From Vanilla planifolia (taxonomy: Eukaryota; Streptophyta; Magnoliopsida; Asparagales; Orchidaceae), in the NCBI GenBank assembly GCA_023846275.1, contig CM043875.1, forward strand, positions 7,018,626-7,082,625: DNA of 64,000 nucleotides, in the 5' to 3' direction. Positions 1-12,740 of this stretch are shown here, one piece after another. Position 1 is the stretch's first letter. Every line of letters starts with the position of its first letter. The translations under genes and the position numbers were made by a program. A model generated the notes under the pieces. It searched no databases, was not told the DNA's origin, and saw only the letters and a program-made list of their open reading frames with translations.

Positions 1-3000
1 CATGCTAAGATAATTGCTACCATGACTAAACCCATGTTATGATAGGAAATTTGTAGTTGCAAAAACATCAATATTTCCTCATTTATGTTATGTGTTGTGA
101 TCTCAAAATCTTGTAATATTTCCTCTATTTGTTAAATTATAGTTGTTGAATTCCTATGACCAAGAGAAGTTTGTAGCCTTTATTGTATCCTTTAGTCATT
201 AAATTACTTGTTAGATGATAATAAAATCATAGTATTATTATTATTAATACTTTTTCTAAATAACTTTGGGTCATACATCTCAAAAATAATTAAACTAATC
301 ATATATAGAGCTTGATCATATGACTCAAGTTGTTTAACAAAGGTATTTAGGTGATAATTACAATTGGTACAAAAAACACAAACTTGAGCTCTAAAGAAGG
401 GCTTTTATTGTGTCATTTTATTTTGATAATTATAATGTTAAAACCTTTAAAAAAATTTTAAGACACTTAAGATTTGATGAGGTATGAGTTATTAGAGCTC
501 TATCTCATCATTTATATAATCATAATAGAAATCAAATGTTATATACAATATATAAATTAAATAAAAGATCAACATAAATAAATGATCTAACTACGTAATC
601 AACCAATCCAAAAACAAATAATATGCCAATCCTATATGAACACACATATGAACCTAGTACACAAAATCATAAATGATCAATTATTACACCAACTAATAAA
701 TAAAATCTTTATTCATAACATCTAAGTCTACATGTCTCAATATGGTAAATATATTACCTATGATTAAATAATAATGAGACTTTAAAGAGCTCAATAGATA
801 AATTAATAAAATAATAATATATAAAAATAATATTATAACAAAAAAGATATAATTGTGTTATGATAATAAAAAGTTATGTGCATAATAAAATAAGTTATAA
901 TGTGAGAAAAAAATTCAATTCAACATAAATAATGAATATGTGCATTTTGGTTCTTTTATCTTCTAATTTCTCATTTATTATATTTGTAAAGCTCAACTAT
1001 TTATTTTTTATTAAAATAAGTTTATTATTTTTCTATTCATTTTATTCCCAATATATAACTTTTTTTTCTCTAAATCACTATCCTCTAGAATTAGTTTCAT
1101 GTAATCTCATAAGAGTATCCTCATCTTAAATTGTTGTACTCATCTTGTATATTAGTATCATATAGATATAGGTAGATTGTCCTTACCTTATATCATGTAT
1201 ATGGGCCAACCTTATCTGGATCATATATATCAATATCGTGTAGTCAAAGATGGGCATCCTTGCCTTGAGAGATTATAATATAATCTAAGAACATAAGAGG
1301 ATAATATATTTAGTAATAAATGAATCATTCCATTCCATTCCTTGATAATTATGCATGCCAAATATTCTTATTTCAAATCATTTTCTTATTCATTATCTTA
1401 TAAAGTTTTTTGTTATGTTGTACGTTAATATCCTTATTATATAATTTCATAAAAGGATAACACATAAATAAGATGTTTGAAAATAAGATGATATAAAAAT
1501 ATGTAAATATATAAAAATAATCATATCTTTACCAAATTTGTATAAAAAATATTTTATTATTCTTGATTCTTTAATTAAAGCTAACATAAAAATAATATCA
1601 TTTAATGAAGAACATAGAAAATAGTTTACTAGCACATTTATATTATAGTTACTAGGTATACTTAAATCTAAAAATTGACTTTTATTTCTAATCTCAAACT
1701 TTCATTGATTTCTTATAATATCATGTTTTTGTAATAATCAATATATGTCCTATATGTGACATGTTTAGTAAGTAATTAAAATTATATTAATTCCTTCTAG
1801 CACTTCAATTATTATCTTAGATTGTACTTTTATATTTCTCCATCGTATCACACAATCTGGCTAGTAAATAACCATCCTAAGATATAATGTACTTATATAA
1901 TCACTTGATTGCATCATTTGATCCTCAAAACTAGTGCATTGTTACTCTTATCACTTCTAAAAGTAGCTCATGATATCTAAGATTATACCATATAGCCTTA
2001 CTCTGCTTTAACATAATTCTTATTGCTTGCTAATCATCTAATTTTGATCAAAAACATTGTACTATATGATTTTTCTTTTTCTCTCCATCCCGTTACTTAT
2101 TTAACAAGTCATACTATTATAATAATCTAATTATACCATACAATAATGCACTATTTCTCTCTTTTCATAATATGATCTTAATCATATTATATGTTTCCAC
2201 TAATAATTCACCTCAATGACATCATACCTAACATTGTTATGTTATGCTTAGGTCTAATTACAATCTCTTCTCCCTCCAAACTTAGTTATTTTATCCATAG
2301 CTTTAATTGATTGTCTAATATAATGAATTATATTGTACTATATGATATTCCATAATAGACCCTCTGTATGATCCTTTTAATTGACTTATCTGATGCCTCA
2401 AGTAAACTTCTATCTTAATCATATAATATGAATTCTATGCATAATACCTATATGATATAGCTTCCTAAATATTTATATGTTGTTATTCTTTAATGATCAT
2501 AACTTATAGTCATACACATTAAATCAGTTTAACCTCTTAGAATTAGCTAAGTTTTTTCTCACTTAAACTCAAATCGGCCTTCTAGTATGATTGACAAAAT
2601 TCATGAACCTAACTTAGCTTGTTCTCCATCTTTAAGCCTTTGAAGGATCATCTAATATGATCTTTGTAGTTATATTGGTATGACCACACATTTTGTCCCA
2701 ATTGCATTAGACTTGGTTGATGTCCATATCACCTTCGTATAATGAACTTGATAGCATAGGACATCATACAAGTATGATACTCATATTGTCTTTTTACGAT
2801 GAACCTGGTAGTTCAATAGTATCTTATTTCTCCTCATACTAGTACTCTATATGTATCATTTGAGTATAATCCCTTAATAAACCCCATATGACCTATGACA
2901 GTAGTCTTAAAACTCTTATTCTTGTTAGGTTTTAACTGATCATATGATGTAGTTGTATAATATACATTAACAACTAATTTTCTTAAACCAAGTCTCTTGG

Positions 3001-4006
3001 TTTTGCTTCAAAACACATTTAATTTTCACCTCATCTTACATCCAAACTATTATAAATAAAACTCTTAAACCCAAATGTAACCATGTTATTATTACTTAAA
3101 TTGAAAGTAATTTAACAAATAGTTGCCTATCTTTTCTAAGTTAGTTATTGTTATGTTTCTTTGCTATTTCCTTAATGTAGCCTTTCTTTCCTCTTTCTCT
3201 AGCTTCTAATCTCCTTCTTAAGTTGTAACAAAGGTTTTTCCAAAGGTTCTACAACTTCTCTTTCCCCTTTTTGATGATTTTCTATTTCTACCCACGCTGC
3301 TTCATCTCATCTATTAGCCAAAAATTGCTACACAATAATTGTCAACCTCCTTTGCTCACCCCCTGCTAAATGCTCTTGATGATTCTCAGTGATTCTAGAT
3401 GACACTACTTAGCTCTTCCATAGTCTTTACATAATAGAGCTCTTAGAGACTTGAGAATCCCAAATTCTACCCACCAACTTTTATAACTATCTTAATCAAT
3501 AATTTGTGAGATTAAGGAAAACACTTGCCTGATTAAATTAAAAACTTGCACATTAGAAAAATAATTCCTTTAAATTAATTATTTATCACATTTATTTTAT
3601 CCAAATACTTATTATCAAAACATATTTCTACTATAGTACTAAAGGTCACAAGAAGCTAAAGAAAACCATTATTATAAAAATTAACATTCTACCCTTTTGA
3701 CATTTTTTTATTTATAAATTTATCCTATACTAAACCAATTATAACTACACTATCATTCTAAAAATTATAATCTTTTCTTAATGTAGCCAATATTCCCTTA
3801 TTTGTATCATTTACCAATTCGTTTGAACCTAAATCAAAATTCTCAGAATTATACTTTTACTCTAAGTAATATTTTTAAAATTATGATTATATCTAAATAT
3901 TTAAAATTTATTATAAATTCTCTATGTTATAAGAAAATTACAAATTCAATATCATTAAACTCATCTCTTAGAACTTTTTCTAGTGATAAAATTAAAGTTT
4001 GAGTTT
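1..4006. repeat. AT-rich decayed retroelement field, left part
   Basis: No gene is visible; open frames are short and have no recognisable motif. Two stretches resemble sequence elsewhere in the window. About 600-770 resembles 50.65-50.83 kb (shared wording around 'ttattcataacatc'). About 2280-2470 resembles 44.98-45.17 kb ('ttttatccatagc' and the following stretch). About 3870-4000 resembles 49.46-49.58 kb. I read this as one old element family present in several diverged copies, probably an LTR retrotransposon. Family name and element ends cannot be fixed by eye. Confidence 0.55.
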
Positions 4007-4011
4007 ATTAT
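4007..4011. repeat. Target site duplication ATTAT (left)
   Basis: ATTAT directly precedes the TGTTATACCC end of the solo LTR. The identical five bases follow its GGGTGTAACA end at 7101-7105. Five-base duplications are the normal footprint of LTR-retrotransposon integrase. Confidence 0.85.
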
Positions 4012-4377
4012 TGTTATACCCAGTAAAAATTTTTATGTTAATCTTTAGTAAATTAATTTTTGGCTTGGATGATTTCAGATCGACAGTAGGATGAGCCAGG
4101 AGCTCAATTGGAGGCTATTGGAATTTCTGAAATTTCTAGGGATTTTTCGGAGCACCGAGGTGAATTTTAAGAAATTTTCCCTGTTTAATTAGATTTATTG
4201 GATTTTTAGAAATTCGAAAATCCATTTAAATTAAACCGGAAATTGGTTTTTACCGCGCGTGAACCGGACCGGAACGGTTCAGCGGAGGCGGAGGCGGTTC
4301 GCCGAGTGAGTTTGCGCGTGCGTTCTGATAAGCGGATCGGACGGTCGTGATCGACGGTTGGGATTGAACCGGCTGGT

Positions 4378-4477
4378 CGGGTGCTTGCCGTGTCAATAGC
4401 GTGTCGACAGCGCGTATCGGGTGCTTACCGTGTCGAAAGCGTGTCAACGGTGCGTAACGGGTTTTCACCGTGTCGGC
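4378..4477. repeat. 40-bp tandem repeat, ~2.5 copies, in solo LTR U3
   Basis: Units start with CGG at 4378, 4418 and 4458 (period 40). Each begins 'cgggtgctt.ccgtgtc' or a close variant, and the third is partial. The array sits just upstream of the LTR TATA box, where U3 enhancer repeats are often found in LTR retrotransposons; an enhancer role here is inference. Confidence 0.75.
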
Positions 4478-4483
4478 CAGGAA

Positions 4484-4490
4484 TATAAAA
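4484..4490 (+). promoter_or_regulatory. LTR promoter TATA box
   Basis: TATAAAA occurs in the context 'gaatataaaaccctcg', followed about 20 bases on by 'gattagggtttcg', which resembles a plant leader start. It is the best TATA in the GC-rich LTR and marks the probable U3/R boundary region. Confidence 0.55.
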
Positions 4491-5256
4491 CCCTCGCGAA
4501 CGATTAGGGTTTCGTTCGACCGACCGATAGAGAGGAATTTTCCGGCGTACGGCGCGTGATTCCGGCGGCCTGGCAAGGGGCTTTTTGTGTCTGGAGATTC
4601 ACGGGACCGAAGAGAGTCGATTGATACCGGATTCGTTCGGTGAGGAGCTGCGGCGAGCTGCGGACGAGGCTCACCGTCGCCGGCGACTTTGAGGTAGGAA
4701 ATTCAGATTTAAATCAATTAATTAGCAAGTTAAAAATATGGGTTATTTTGCAAATTACTACCTGAGCATGCGAAATGTGGGTTTTTGGAATTGATTAATG
4801 CAATTATTGATTTTAGCATGTTTAGGGTTTTCGAAAAAAAAAATTATACCGTCGAATTCGGAAATTTTACCAAGCATATGTTGAGTTGATTTTGTGCTTA
4901 ATCATGTTAAGGTGGTTTGCAAATGCTGGAATCATTAATTTCATAAATTGTCAATTAGGGATCGGATGAAACTCCTTCGACGGATATTTTGATTTAATCT
5001 TAAGAATTAATGACATCTTTGGAATGTTAGGATAGTACGAACATGTTCTCCTTGTTCGCAGTTGCCGGAAATCGAGTATTGGTCGGCGATTGCGGCGGCT
5101 AGGGTTTCGCGGACGACGGGCGAAGGAAGGAGACGAATTAAGGGTTAATTAGGGATTAGTTGATTTATTAAGAGAATAATTATATTAATTATTAAGAGTA
5201 TATATTAAGCGTCGGCCGAATTCGGGTTAATAACTTCGACCGGCGGGGGTTTGGTT

Positions 5257-5391
5257 CAGCGCGAAGGCCCGAACCGGTGGCGAGATCCGGTTCAGGGGAT
5301 TCGGCGCGGTTCAGTGAGAAGCGGTTCTCGGCTCAGCGCGAAGGCCGAACCGGCGGCGAGAACCGGGTTCACGGAAGTACGGCGCGGTAAA
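5257..5391. repeat. 77-bp imperfect direct repeat in solo LTR
   Basis: The words 'cagcgcgaaggcc', 'gaaccgg.ggcgaga' and 'ggcgcggt' appear in the same order starting at 5257 and again at 5334, with small differences. The second copy is shorter. Confidence 0.65.
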
Positions 5392-6016
5392 TGGAATAAC
5401 GGAATTTTTAAATTCGGTAATTATTCCGAATTTCGGAAAATGGATAAAATTGCAAAATTTGATATTTCGAATTTAGGAAAAATTCGATAATTGAGTTTTA
5501 GGGATTATTATATTTTAGAAAATTCAAGAAAAATCAGAAAATTTGGAAATGAGAAATTTCGAAAATTCTGGAGATCCGTGGGTAAAGAAAAAAAAATTGC
5601 CTGAAGTGGGGAAAAATGTTATCAGTGATGACAGTACAACTGGAAACAGTCAGACAGAGGTATGGTACATGGATGCTACCAGAACAGTTAGTAATTGACA
5701 GTTGTATTGCTTGGATGGCAATGGTATGGATTGAGTCAGTTTACTCAGTGTTGGCATATTTTATGGATTGGCATACTGGACCGGACTACTATAGACCCTA
5801 TATGATGTTTTAGGGTAGTTGTGGTAGGTAACTATGCGGTTCAGACTTAGCTTCCACAGTATACATGTGACTGGTATGCGCCTTGTTGTACCTGGACACA
5901 TGTTGCCGAATCTTGGAGTTAGAGATTGACAATGACTGTAGGGGCGTGAGCTTCTATGGAAGTTGTTGGTAGAGGACTCCTTGGGATGGTGGCTGAGTCG
6001 ATCTCTCTTGGTCCAT

Positions 6017-6126
6017 GTGTGTAGGCCTGCGCGCCTGAGGGTGGCAGGGGTGTCTCGCAGTGGCTAGCCAAGTGTGTAGGCCTGCGCGCCTTAGGGTGGC
6101 AGGGGTGTCTCACGTTGGCTAAAGAT
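6017..6126. repeat. 55-bp tandem duplication in solo LTR
   Basis: Two adjacent units at 6017-6071 and 6072-6126 share 'gtgtgtaggcctgcgcgcct' and 'agggtggcaggggtgtctc', differing at only a few positions. This is a recent local duplication inside the LTR. Confidence 0.85.
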
Positions 6127-7037
6127 TTTGTGACTGGATCTGTCTATAGTCTCCAGGAGATTGATCGACGAGAGACGCTGCGGTGTCGGGTGCTTAGGCG
6201 CTATGCGTGTTTCGAGATGGGCGTTCCCACTGGCACGCTACCTGGAAACCCAGAGGAGAGCTACTCTGGTGTGACTGGGGGTGACTGTGGTTGGTCGGAG
6301 TCTGGGACTGAGAGTGCCTATCCACCATACATTGTTATGCTGTATTCCTATATTTTTGCTATTATCCTTCTCTTGCATGTGAGTTTTACTAGCTGTCTTT
6401 CCTACTGGGCGTAGCTCATTCCTGTATTATATATTTTCAGTGGCTCGGCAGACTTGACGCTACCAGATTAGGTGGGATCGTGGTCAGCAGGATTGTGGAG
6501 GATATCTGACTTGTGATTGTCTGAGATATTTTGGTTAGTTGATTGTTGCTGTTGGATGTATTTAATGAGATTGTTATTCTCATATGTCATGTAATATGTG
6601 AAGGAAATTCTGACTTATGTTTCTGGTTGGATAATATTGCACTTGTTGGACTTGGATCTTATTCTTGTAATGTAGTTTCATTCACTGTTTTATTTTATTG
6701 TCTTGGAGTATGGTGTGTGGAGTGCCATATTTTATCTGAGGATGTTATATATCTTTTTGTTTGATGGTGAGGTCATTACATGACTATGGAACTTAACCAT
6801 GGGGGTTCAGACTTCTAATAGACCGGTTCTCCTACCCGTAGGGGTTAGGAGTATTGGGTCTAGTAGGAGTAACATTGCGCGAGTCCATCTGTTAATTCAG
6901 GAGTCATGAACCTGATTTGATGGTGTACCCGGGAGATGGGATCCACATTGTTAAGGGAAGTAGGTGTGTAATGATGTGTTATATCCTATGTTTTCGTAGG
7001 CTACTCAGGTTGGTATGGGACGATCTGAGCTGTCTAT

Positions 7038-7059
7038 AAAAAAAAAAAAAAAAAAAAAA
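7038..7059. repeat. A-tract (22 nt)
   Basis: An uninterrupted run of about 22 adenines lies about 40 bases before the end of the solo LTR. It may be slippage in the LTR; nothing indicates a retrogene. Confidence 0.9.
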
Positions 7060-7100
7060 TTGTATGCCAAAAATCAGCCTAGGAAAAATGGGGTGTAACA

Positions 7101-7105
7101 ATTAT
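7101..7105. repeat. Target site duplication ATTAT (right)
   Basis: ATTAT follows GGGTGTAACA directly and matches 4007-4011 exactly. Confidence 0.85.
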
Positions 7106-9750
7106 ATACTCTATAGTATTTTATTATTATTTTAATATTTTAATATATAAATAATATATTTCACGAAATTGACTTAACCAAGTCTCACCATATCTAGTCA
7201 TAATCTTCTGAACTTGATTCTCAAATATTTTTCATCTTGATTGGGTTAAAAATGAAGCTATTACAATCTTCTTTCTTTACAAAACTTTTGTTTTAAAATT
7301 TTAAAAAAGTTTGATTATAAAAATCAATATTATTACTTGAGTGAAGTAAGTGGTTTTAAAATCATCTTCATCATATAGTTTTTACTTGTGACTTGCACTT
7401 CATTTAGGTTGATTAATTTGCTACTTTAAAACATTATTTTCATTATAGGTCACATCATTTATCATTATCGAATCAAGTTAAAAAAGAAACATAAATGATT
7501 TAAGTAAGGATTGTATGGTTTGTTCTGATCATACTTATATGAGTCTACCTATCATATAATACAACTAGTCATTTCATAGGATTAGACAAAGAATTAATCT
7601 AAAGTGGTCCTAAGTAATATGATTGTTTACACTACTCGTATATGTATGATTCACTTATAGTACAAAATGTGTTGATTTCTTACCTGAGAGATGTATTTGT
7701 ATTTTTAAGTGTTTTTAATCTTTCATATAATATGATATTACATTTTGTACTTGTATGAAATATTTATTAGGAGGATCAGATTAAACAATAGGAGTAACTA
7801 TATTTTATTATATTTTCATACAAGTACAATCATCATATTATATAAAGACATCATTTATTTTCCTGAGAAATGTAAGGAGTTGATGAGTTATATAGTTTAT
7901 AATATTGTTCATCATAGTAATATGATCATTCATAATAAACAATTATGAGTTGAGGACTTCTGCATTGTCATATAATTATTATATGCCTATTGTATTATTA
8001 TGATCTTTTTATCTATTTAGTGAGAGTTGAGGACTTAGGATGTGAATAAGAGATACTTTTGTATAAGTATAATATCACATTTATATCTATATAATAGCAT
8101 TTACTTAAGAATCATTGTTTAAGATTTAGACAACTATTGAATAGATTTATATCATAAGAGTATGATCCATATATTGTATTAATGTTATGTATTATGAATG
8201 ATATAATGAGCTTATTATAGAAGCCATAATATTGTATGATCTTGCATTATACAACATTTTTTGAGAGCTTAGAGTTTAGATGCGAGACTCTTTATTCTAT
8301 TTGTATTATATGATATCCTTACTATATCTATATGATATAGTTGTGTTGTGTTAAATGAACTAATCAAATAATGGCAATTAGTTTGACAGTTTGTTTAGTG
8401 GTGCATCATTCTTATATGATCACTTGGATTGTAAAGTATAATCACTTTAGAATATAAGTACTAATTAGTTTGATTGATTTTTGATATAATCATTATAAGG
8501 AGTTTTAGTATTATTTAGATAGCTAGAAATGGTTATATAAAGGCATTTGAACTTAACATAAAAGACTAAGGGATTAATTATTAATTACAAATTCTCCAAA
8601 AAATCAAATTTTTTCCATTCTTTTTTCTTCCTTCTTGAAAGTTAATAGTTCTTTGATCTCTCTTCCCTTGATACCATAAGAATTTCTAATTCAATTCCCT
8701 CTTTCCTTTAATGTAAATTCAAGCTTCTCTCTCTCCTTTGACTACCCTCACAAAAATCTCCACTTGTTTACTGCAAGCTCCTTTATATAATTTCTTTATA
8801 CTACTATTTTAGTTGTAATCTCCTTCTCAAAGCCAAGTTTCCAGAAAGTTATCCTCTATCCTCCCCATCATTTAGTACATTTCCAATTGTTGATACTAGT
8901 TTGGTTTTAGAGATTTTAAAAAAGTATAAAAAATAAATTAATATTTGATCAAAACCATAAGTGTATTTGTATTTCTTGAATTTTTTTAGCTAAATAGCTT
9001 CTAAAATTTCATAAACCACCTTTCAAATTGTGTACTTCCTCACTTCTATTTATAAAAATTTTCATAATTTTTTTTACAAAATTTCATATTTTTAATTATT
9101 TTAAAAAATAATATATTTATTAAAATACTACTACATATAAGTTCAAACCCTCACTTTATGATCAAGACACATTCAATTTTTATTAAATTTATATTTTTGG
9201 ATTCCTAATAAAATATAATATGAGACAATTTTTTTTTAAAATTTTTTAAAATCATTTAATATTTTGCTTTTTTCCTAAAAATTATATATATTAAAATAGT
9301 AATATTTTTCTATAGTTCTGACCACATTCATTTTATGTCCATAAACTTTGTATCATTAGGTTTGTAATAATTTCTGCTTTATTATTTAAAGTTTATTTCT
9401 TTTCTTTTAGAAATCATTACCCTCTTTTCAACAAATGATGCTAATTTTATTAATTTAAAAGAATTATCACAATTTTATTACACTTATTAAAGTTTTGAAT
9501 TAAAAAATACATATCTTAGAGGATTATAACTTTTTCTTCCTCATAAGGTTTACTTATCTTATAATTTATGAAAATATGATAAGTAAATTTTTTCTAAACT
9601 ACTTATTTAAAAAATTAGCAATATAATTTTTGTCCCTTTTTAAGATGTAATAAAAGTCACATATTATCTTTTAATAGAGGAAAGAAGCTTTCAACTACTC
9701 AAGAAGCAACAAACAATTTATATGCATCTTAGTGCAAGATAATAATGAAA
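7106..9750. repeat. AT-rich decayed retroelement field, right part
   Basis: No gene is seen. The first ~60 bases ('tttattattattttaatatt', then 'aatatataaa') continue the older repeat interrupted by the solo LTR and match 49.62-49.65 kb. A block near 8230-8290 ('catta..caacattttttgagagcttagag') resembles 50.03-50.08 kb. TATATAAAG at 8534-8542, with a comparable TATATAAAT near 50334, could be LTR promoters of the old family. The stretch 8900-9650 is simple AT-rich sequence with nothing recognisable. Confidence 0.5.
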
Positions 9751-9754
9751 GATG

Positions 9755-10870
9755 AAATTAAAGTGTTTCACAAAAATAGCACATGAGAATTGGTGCCACC
9801 TCCACAAGGCAAAATGTACATTAGTTGCAAGTTGGTGTAAAAGTTTAAATGAAAAAGTAATAATCAAGTGGAGCAATATTGCTTAAGGCTAATGATAAAA
9901 TGGGTATGCTTAGAAAGAAGACATACATTTTAATGAAATGTTTTCTATTATGACTTAGCTTTCCATTATCTAAGTATCTCTAATAATATGTGCTATATTT
10001 TACTTTTATCTAGATTTAGATGTGGAAACTATGCTTCTTCTTAAAAGTCTTAGAGAATACATTTATATGCTCCAACAGAAAGGTTTTGAAGAGAAAGGAA
10101 AGAAATCATGTTTGTCGATCGAACAAATTTTTTTATGGTCTCAAACAAGCACTAAGGTGTTGGTATAAGAGATTTTATTCTTTCATCGTGAGTCTTGGGT
10201 GTAATAGACAAAATTAAGACCATTGTGAATATTTCAAGAAGTTTAGTGAAAATGTTTTTGTTATTTTGCTATTAATGTAGTTGACATGTTGGTAAGAAAC
10301 CCTAATAAAATTTTTATTAAAGAATTGAAGGTAAAATTGGTTAGGAATTTGAAATGAAGAACTTGAGACCAACAAATAAGATTTTAGTGATGCAAATTCT
10401 ATGAGAGAAAGAAAGTAAGAAGATTAAGCATTCATAAAGAATTATTTAGAAAAGATCTTACAATCCTTCAACTTGTAAGATTATAAGCCAATTTCTATAT
10501 GAGTCATAGTAATAAAAAATAGATGATAAAAATGTATCAAGTATCATATGCATAAAAAGTGGAGAATTTAATGTTTGTTATGATATTTACAAAACTAGAC
10601 ATTACAGATGTAGTGTTAGTAGTGAGTTAATACTTAAAACATCCTTGAATAGAGCATTAGAATATTAGAAAAAGGGTTCAAAGATACATTAAAGGAACCT
10701 CAAATGTTGTATTATTTTTTAGGGGATCAAATTTTGTTGTTAGTGGATATGTCGATCCTTTTACAACCTAGCAAAAACACATAATGGGAAAGAAGAAGAT
10801 TATGAAAGATTACTTCAAAGAGGGAATAATAAAATTTGAAGTTATTTTTCACCAAGGATAACAACATTGC
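9755..10870 (+). pseudogene. Ty1/copia pol remnant (RT to RNase H), broken
   Basis: Translating in shifting frames gives Ty1/copia reverse-transcriptase landmarks in the correct order. Near 9770 is an 'ELVPPPQGK' segment followed by a degraded 'SCKLVYK'-type segment. Near 10120-10190 is 'FFYGLKQALRCWYKRF', the copia 'LYGLKQAPRQWYKKF' box. Near 10260-10290 is a degraded form of the 'LLLYVDDML' catalytic box, with a stop in place of the tyrosine and only one of the two aspartates. Near 10680-10750 is 'VQRYIKGTSNVV' followed by 'SGYVDP', as in the copia RNase H region. Several in-frame stops and frameshifts show it is dead. No intact gag, protease or integrase was found upstream. Confidence 0.82.
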
Positions 10871-11603
10871 AAAATGATAACTTTGTTTCTCTAATTTTCC
10901 CTTTAATCTTACTAGTTTTTCTCTAACTTTTCATTTTTTGGTCTTTATAAAATTTGCTTGTAAGTTACCTTTTTATTCATCCCATTTTTATTTATGTTTC
11001 ATCTTTAACTAAAATCAAGAAGTATGAAGGGAGATCAATAATGCTATGCTATGAAAGTTGCTAAATGCCAGTTTGAAACCTTTGAGAAACTAGCACGTAA
11101 GTGAGTATGGAATAGCCAGAGCTTGTTTTCAAATGGTTTAGTGGAGGTCAAAATAAGGGTTATTAAGAGTAGTAAGGGATTTTTTTTCTATTTTATATTG
11201 TAGTATTTTATTTGATTTTCTTTTCTTTCATTAAACCTATGTCATTATCAACTTTTCAAGAATTAATATTCTTTAACAAAATTTACACTAGTTACTATTA
11301 AAATTACTAACACCAATATTATTATCTTTCAACTATTATTATTAATAATAAAAGATGATGTTATAGCATTATCAAAATTTTGAAACAGTCAATTTTCATT
11401 AATTTCTTAGGATCAATTAATAAACATATGAGATTATCTTATAAAATAAGTCAAGGTAAGTTAAAAATAAAATATTTTAAAATATGAAATTAAAAATGTT
11501 ATTAGATAGAATTTGATAAGACAAGTCTAAAGTCACATATTTTTTAACTTAATCTAAGTTCATTTGGAAATGCTAGAATTTGTTGAATTTTAAAATTAAA
11601 TAT

Positions 11604-11606
<3 letters not shown>
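10871..11606. other. No gene; AT-rich sequence after copia remnant
   Basis: Short similarity to the tail of copia polyproteins may continue to about 10.87 kb; after that only AT-rich sequence is seen. It may include the decayed 3' LTR of the copia element, but no ends could be set. Confidence 0.35.

Positions 11607-11678
<72 letters not shown>
11607..11678. repeat. (AT)n microsatellite, ~72 bp
   Basis: An uninterrupted alternating AT tract runs up to 'cccaggg'. Confidence 0.95.
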
Positions 11679-11681
<3 letters not shown>

Positions 11682-12494
11682 AGGGATTAGATTTGTAATA
11701 TGCTACAACGCTTGTGCATTTTGGAATTTCTCAATCTCCTCTCTCATGTGAAAATCCTTAAGCCTAGCTCATCTTCTCTTCACTTCACTATCTCATTATC
11801 ACATCGTTGAGAGGAGACAACCTCCATTGGATTCAAGCCTTGAAAAGGTTAGATTTTGATTATTGAGGGTTCAAACGAATTGAATGCTTGTTCTTCTAGC
11901 TCGAGTAGGGAAGAGAAGATAGAGAGAGAAGCAAAGGAGAGAAAATAAAAAATAAAAAATAATGAGAAAGAAAAGAGGAAAAAAAGTTCTAACTATTTCT
12001 TCTCTAGTGTGGAGATTTGGTAAGTTTTCTTAGACCTTAATAAAATTATTTAAACTTATTTTAATAGATTCCTATGCACGACTGTGAGATTCGTAGGTGT
12101 GAAGTATAATAAGCTTGCCACCTCTCTGTTAGGTTGATCCAAGGAGGAGGATGGTAGCAATTCGTTGTGCTTAGGCTTATAAAATGACAAAAAAGAGAAA
12201 TATGACATGTTTATATATGTAAATGCTTAATATATTAATGGATGATGATATCACATTTAATAGGATTACTAAATGTTGAAGTATATGCATACTATGATGT
12301 ATTACAAATATGTAAAAGTAGTCAAATTATATAACTATTAGTTACATTAGTTATACAAAATGTTGAGTTGTAGGTAAATAATATAATTATTTTGCATATA
12401 TTTAAGATAGTATAGACGTGAGTCATAAGATGTGACTTGTGTGACACCAAACCTAACATGCACTTACTGCTTATAAACAATTCTCATAGCAAAC
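11679..12494. other. Unassigned sequence, possibly LTR-derived
   Basis: No reading frame of note. A purine-rich stretch (about 11915-11990) and a segment around 12125-12160 with 'gttgatccaaggaggaggatg' recall plant retrotransposon leaders, but there are no ends, duplications or coding motifs to support this. Confidence 0.25.
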
Positions 12495-12516
12495 TTTTTT
12501 TTTTTTTTTTTTTTTT
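12495..12516. repeat. T-tract (22 nt)
   Basis: An uninterrupted run of thymines precedes the GC-rich block at 12.55 kb. Confidence 0.9.
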
Positions 12517-12554
12517 GTTTCTCTAATAAAAATATTTCTATTTAATTACATGTT

Positions 12555-12740
12555 TCTGATCTGTTAGCCCGCTGGATGTGACGTCATCGACGACAGTTGT
12601 AGAGAGAGTCCGCGTAAGCGCCAAGTCAAGATTCCGCGTGCTGACCTGGAACGGACCCCACATGGCATTAGGTCAAACTTACCTAATCTTAGAAAACTCC
12701 GGTGACGGCATGCACTGGGCCAGGTGCCTAACGTTGATAA
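12555..12740. other. Isolated GC-rich block with TGACGTCA palindrome
   Basis: This ~190-bp block stands out from AT-rich flanks. It contains the perfect bZIP-type palindrome TGACGTCA at 12579-12586, a TGGGCC word near 12717, and short open frames on both strands. It has no start context, splice sites or recognised protein motif. It could be a captured promoter or exon fragment, or the GC-rich part of an unrecognised transposon. Confidence 0.4.

Larger units (their letters stand above)
4012..7100 (+). mobile_element. Solo LTR (~3.09 kb), probably Ty3/gypsy
   Basis: The element begins TGTTATACCC and ends GGGTGTAACA, a near-perfect terminal inverted repeat with TG...CA ends, and it is flanked by ATTAT on both sides. 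No polyprotein, primer-binding site or second LTR is present, so it fits an LTR left after recombination between the two LTRs of a full element. It is much richer in GC than its surroundings. A TATA box at 4484-4490 marks the likely LTR promoter and sets the orientation as plus. Three internal tandem or direct repeats and an A-tract lie inside. LTRs this long are common in Tekay/Del and similar gypsy lineages, but the lineage is inference. The flanks match an uninterrupted relative near 49.4-49.7 kb, so it landed inside an older repeat. Confidence 0.82.

Noticed and set aside
4250..4576. 108-codon minus-strand frame in the solo LTR
   Set aside because: It overlaps the LTR promoter and the 40-bp tandem repeat and has no domain. 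It is a by-product of the local GC content.
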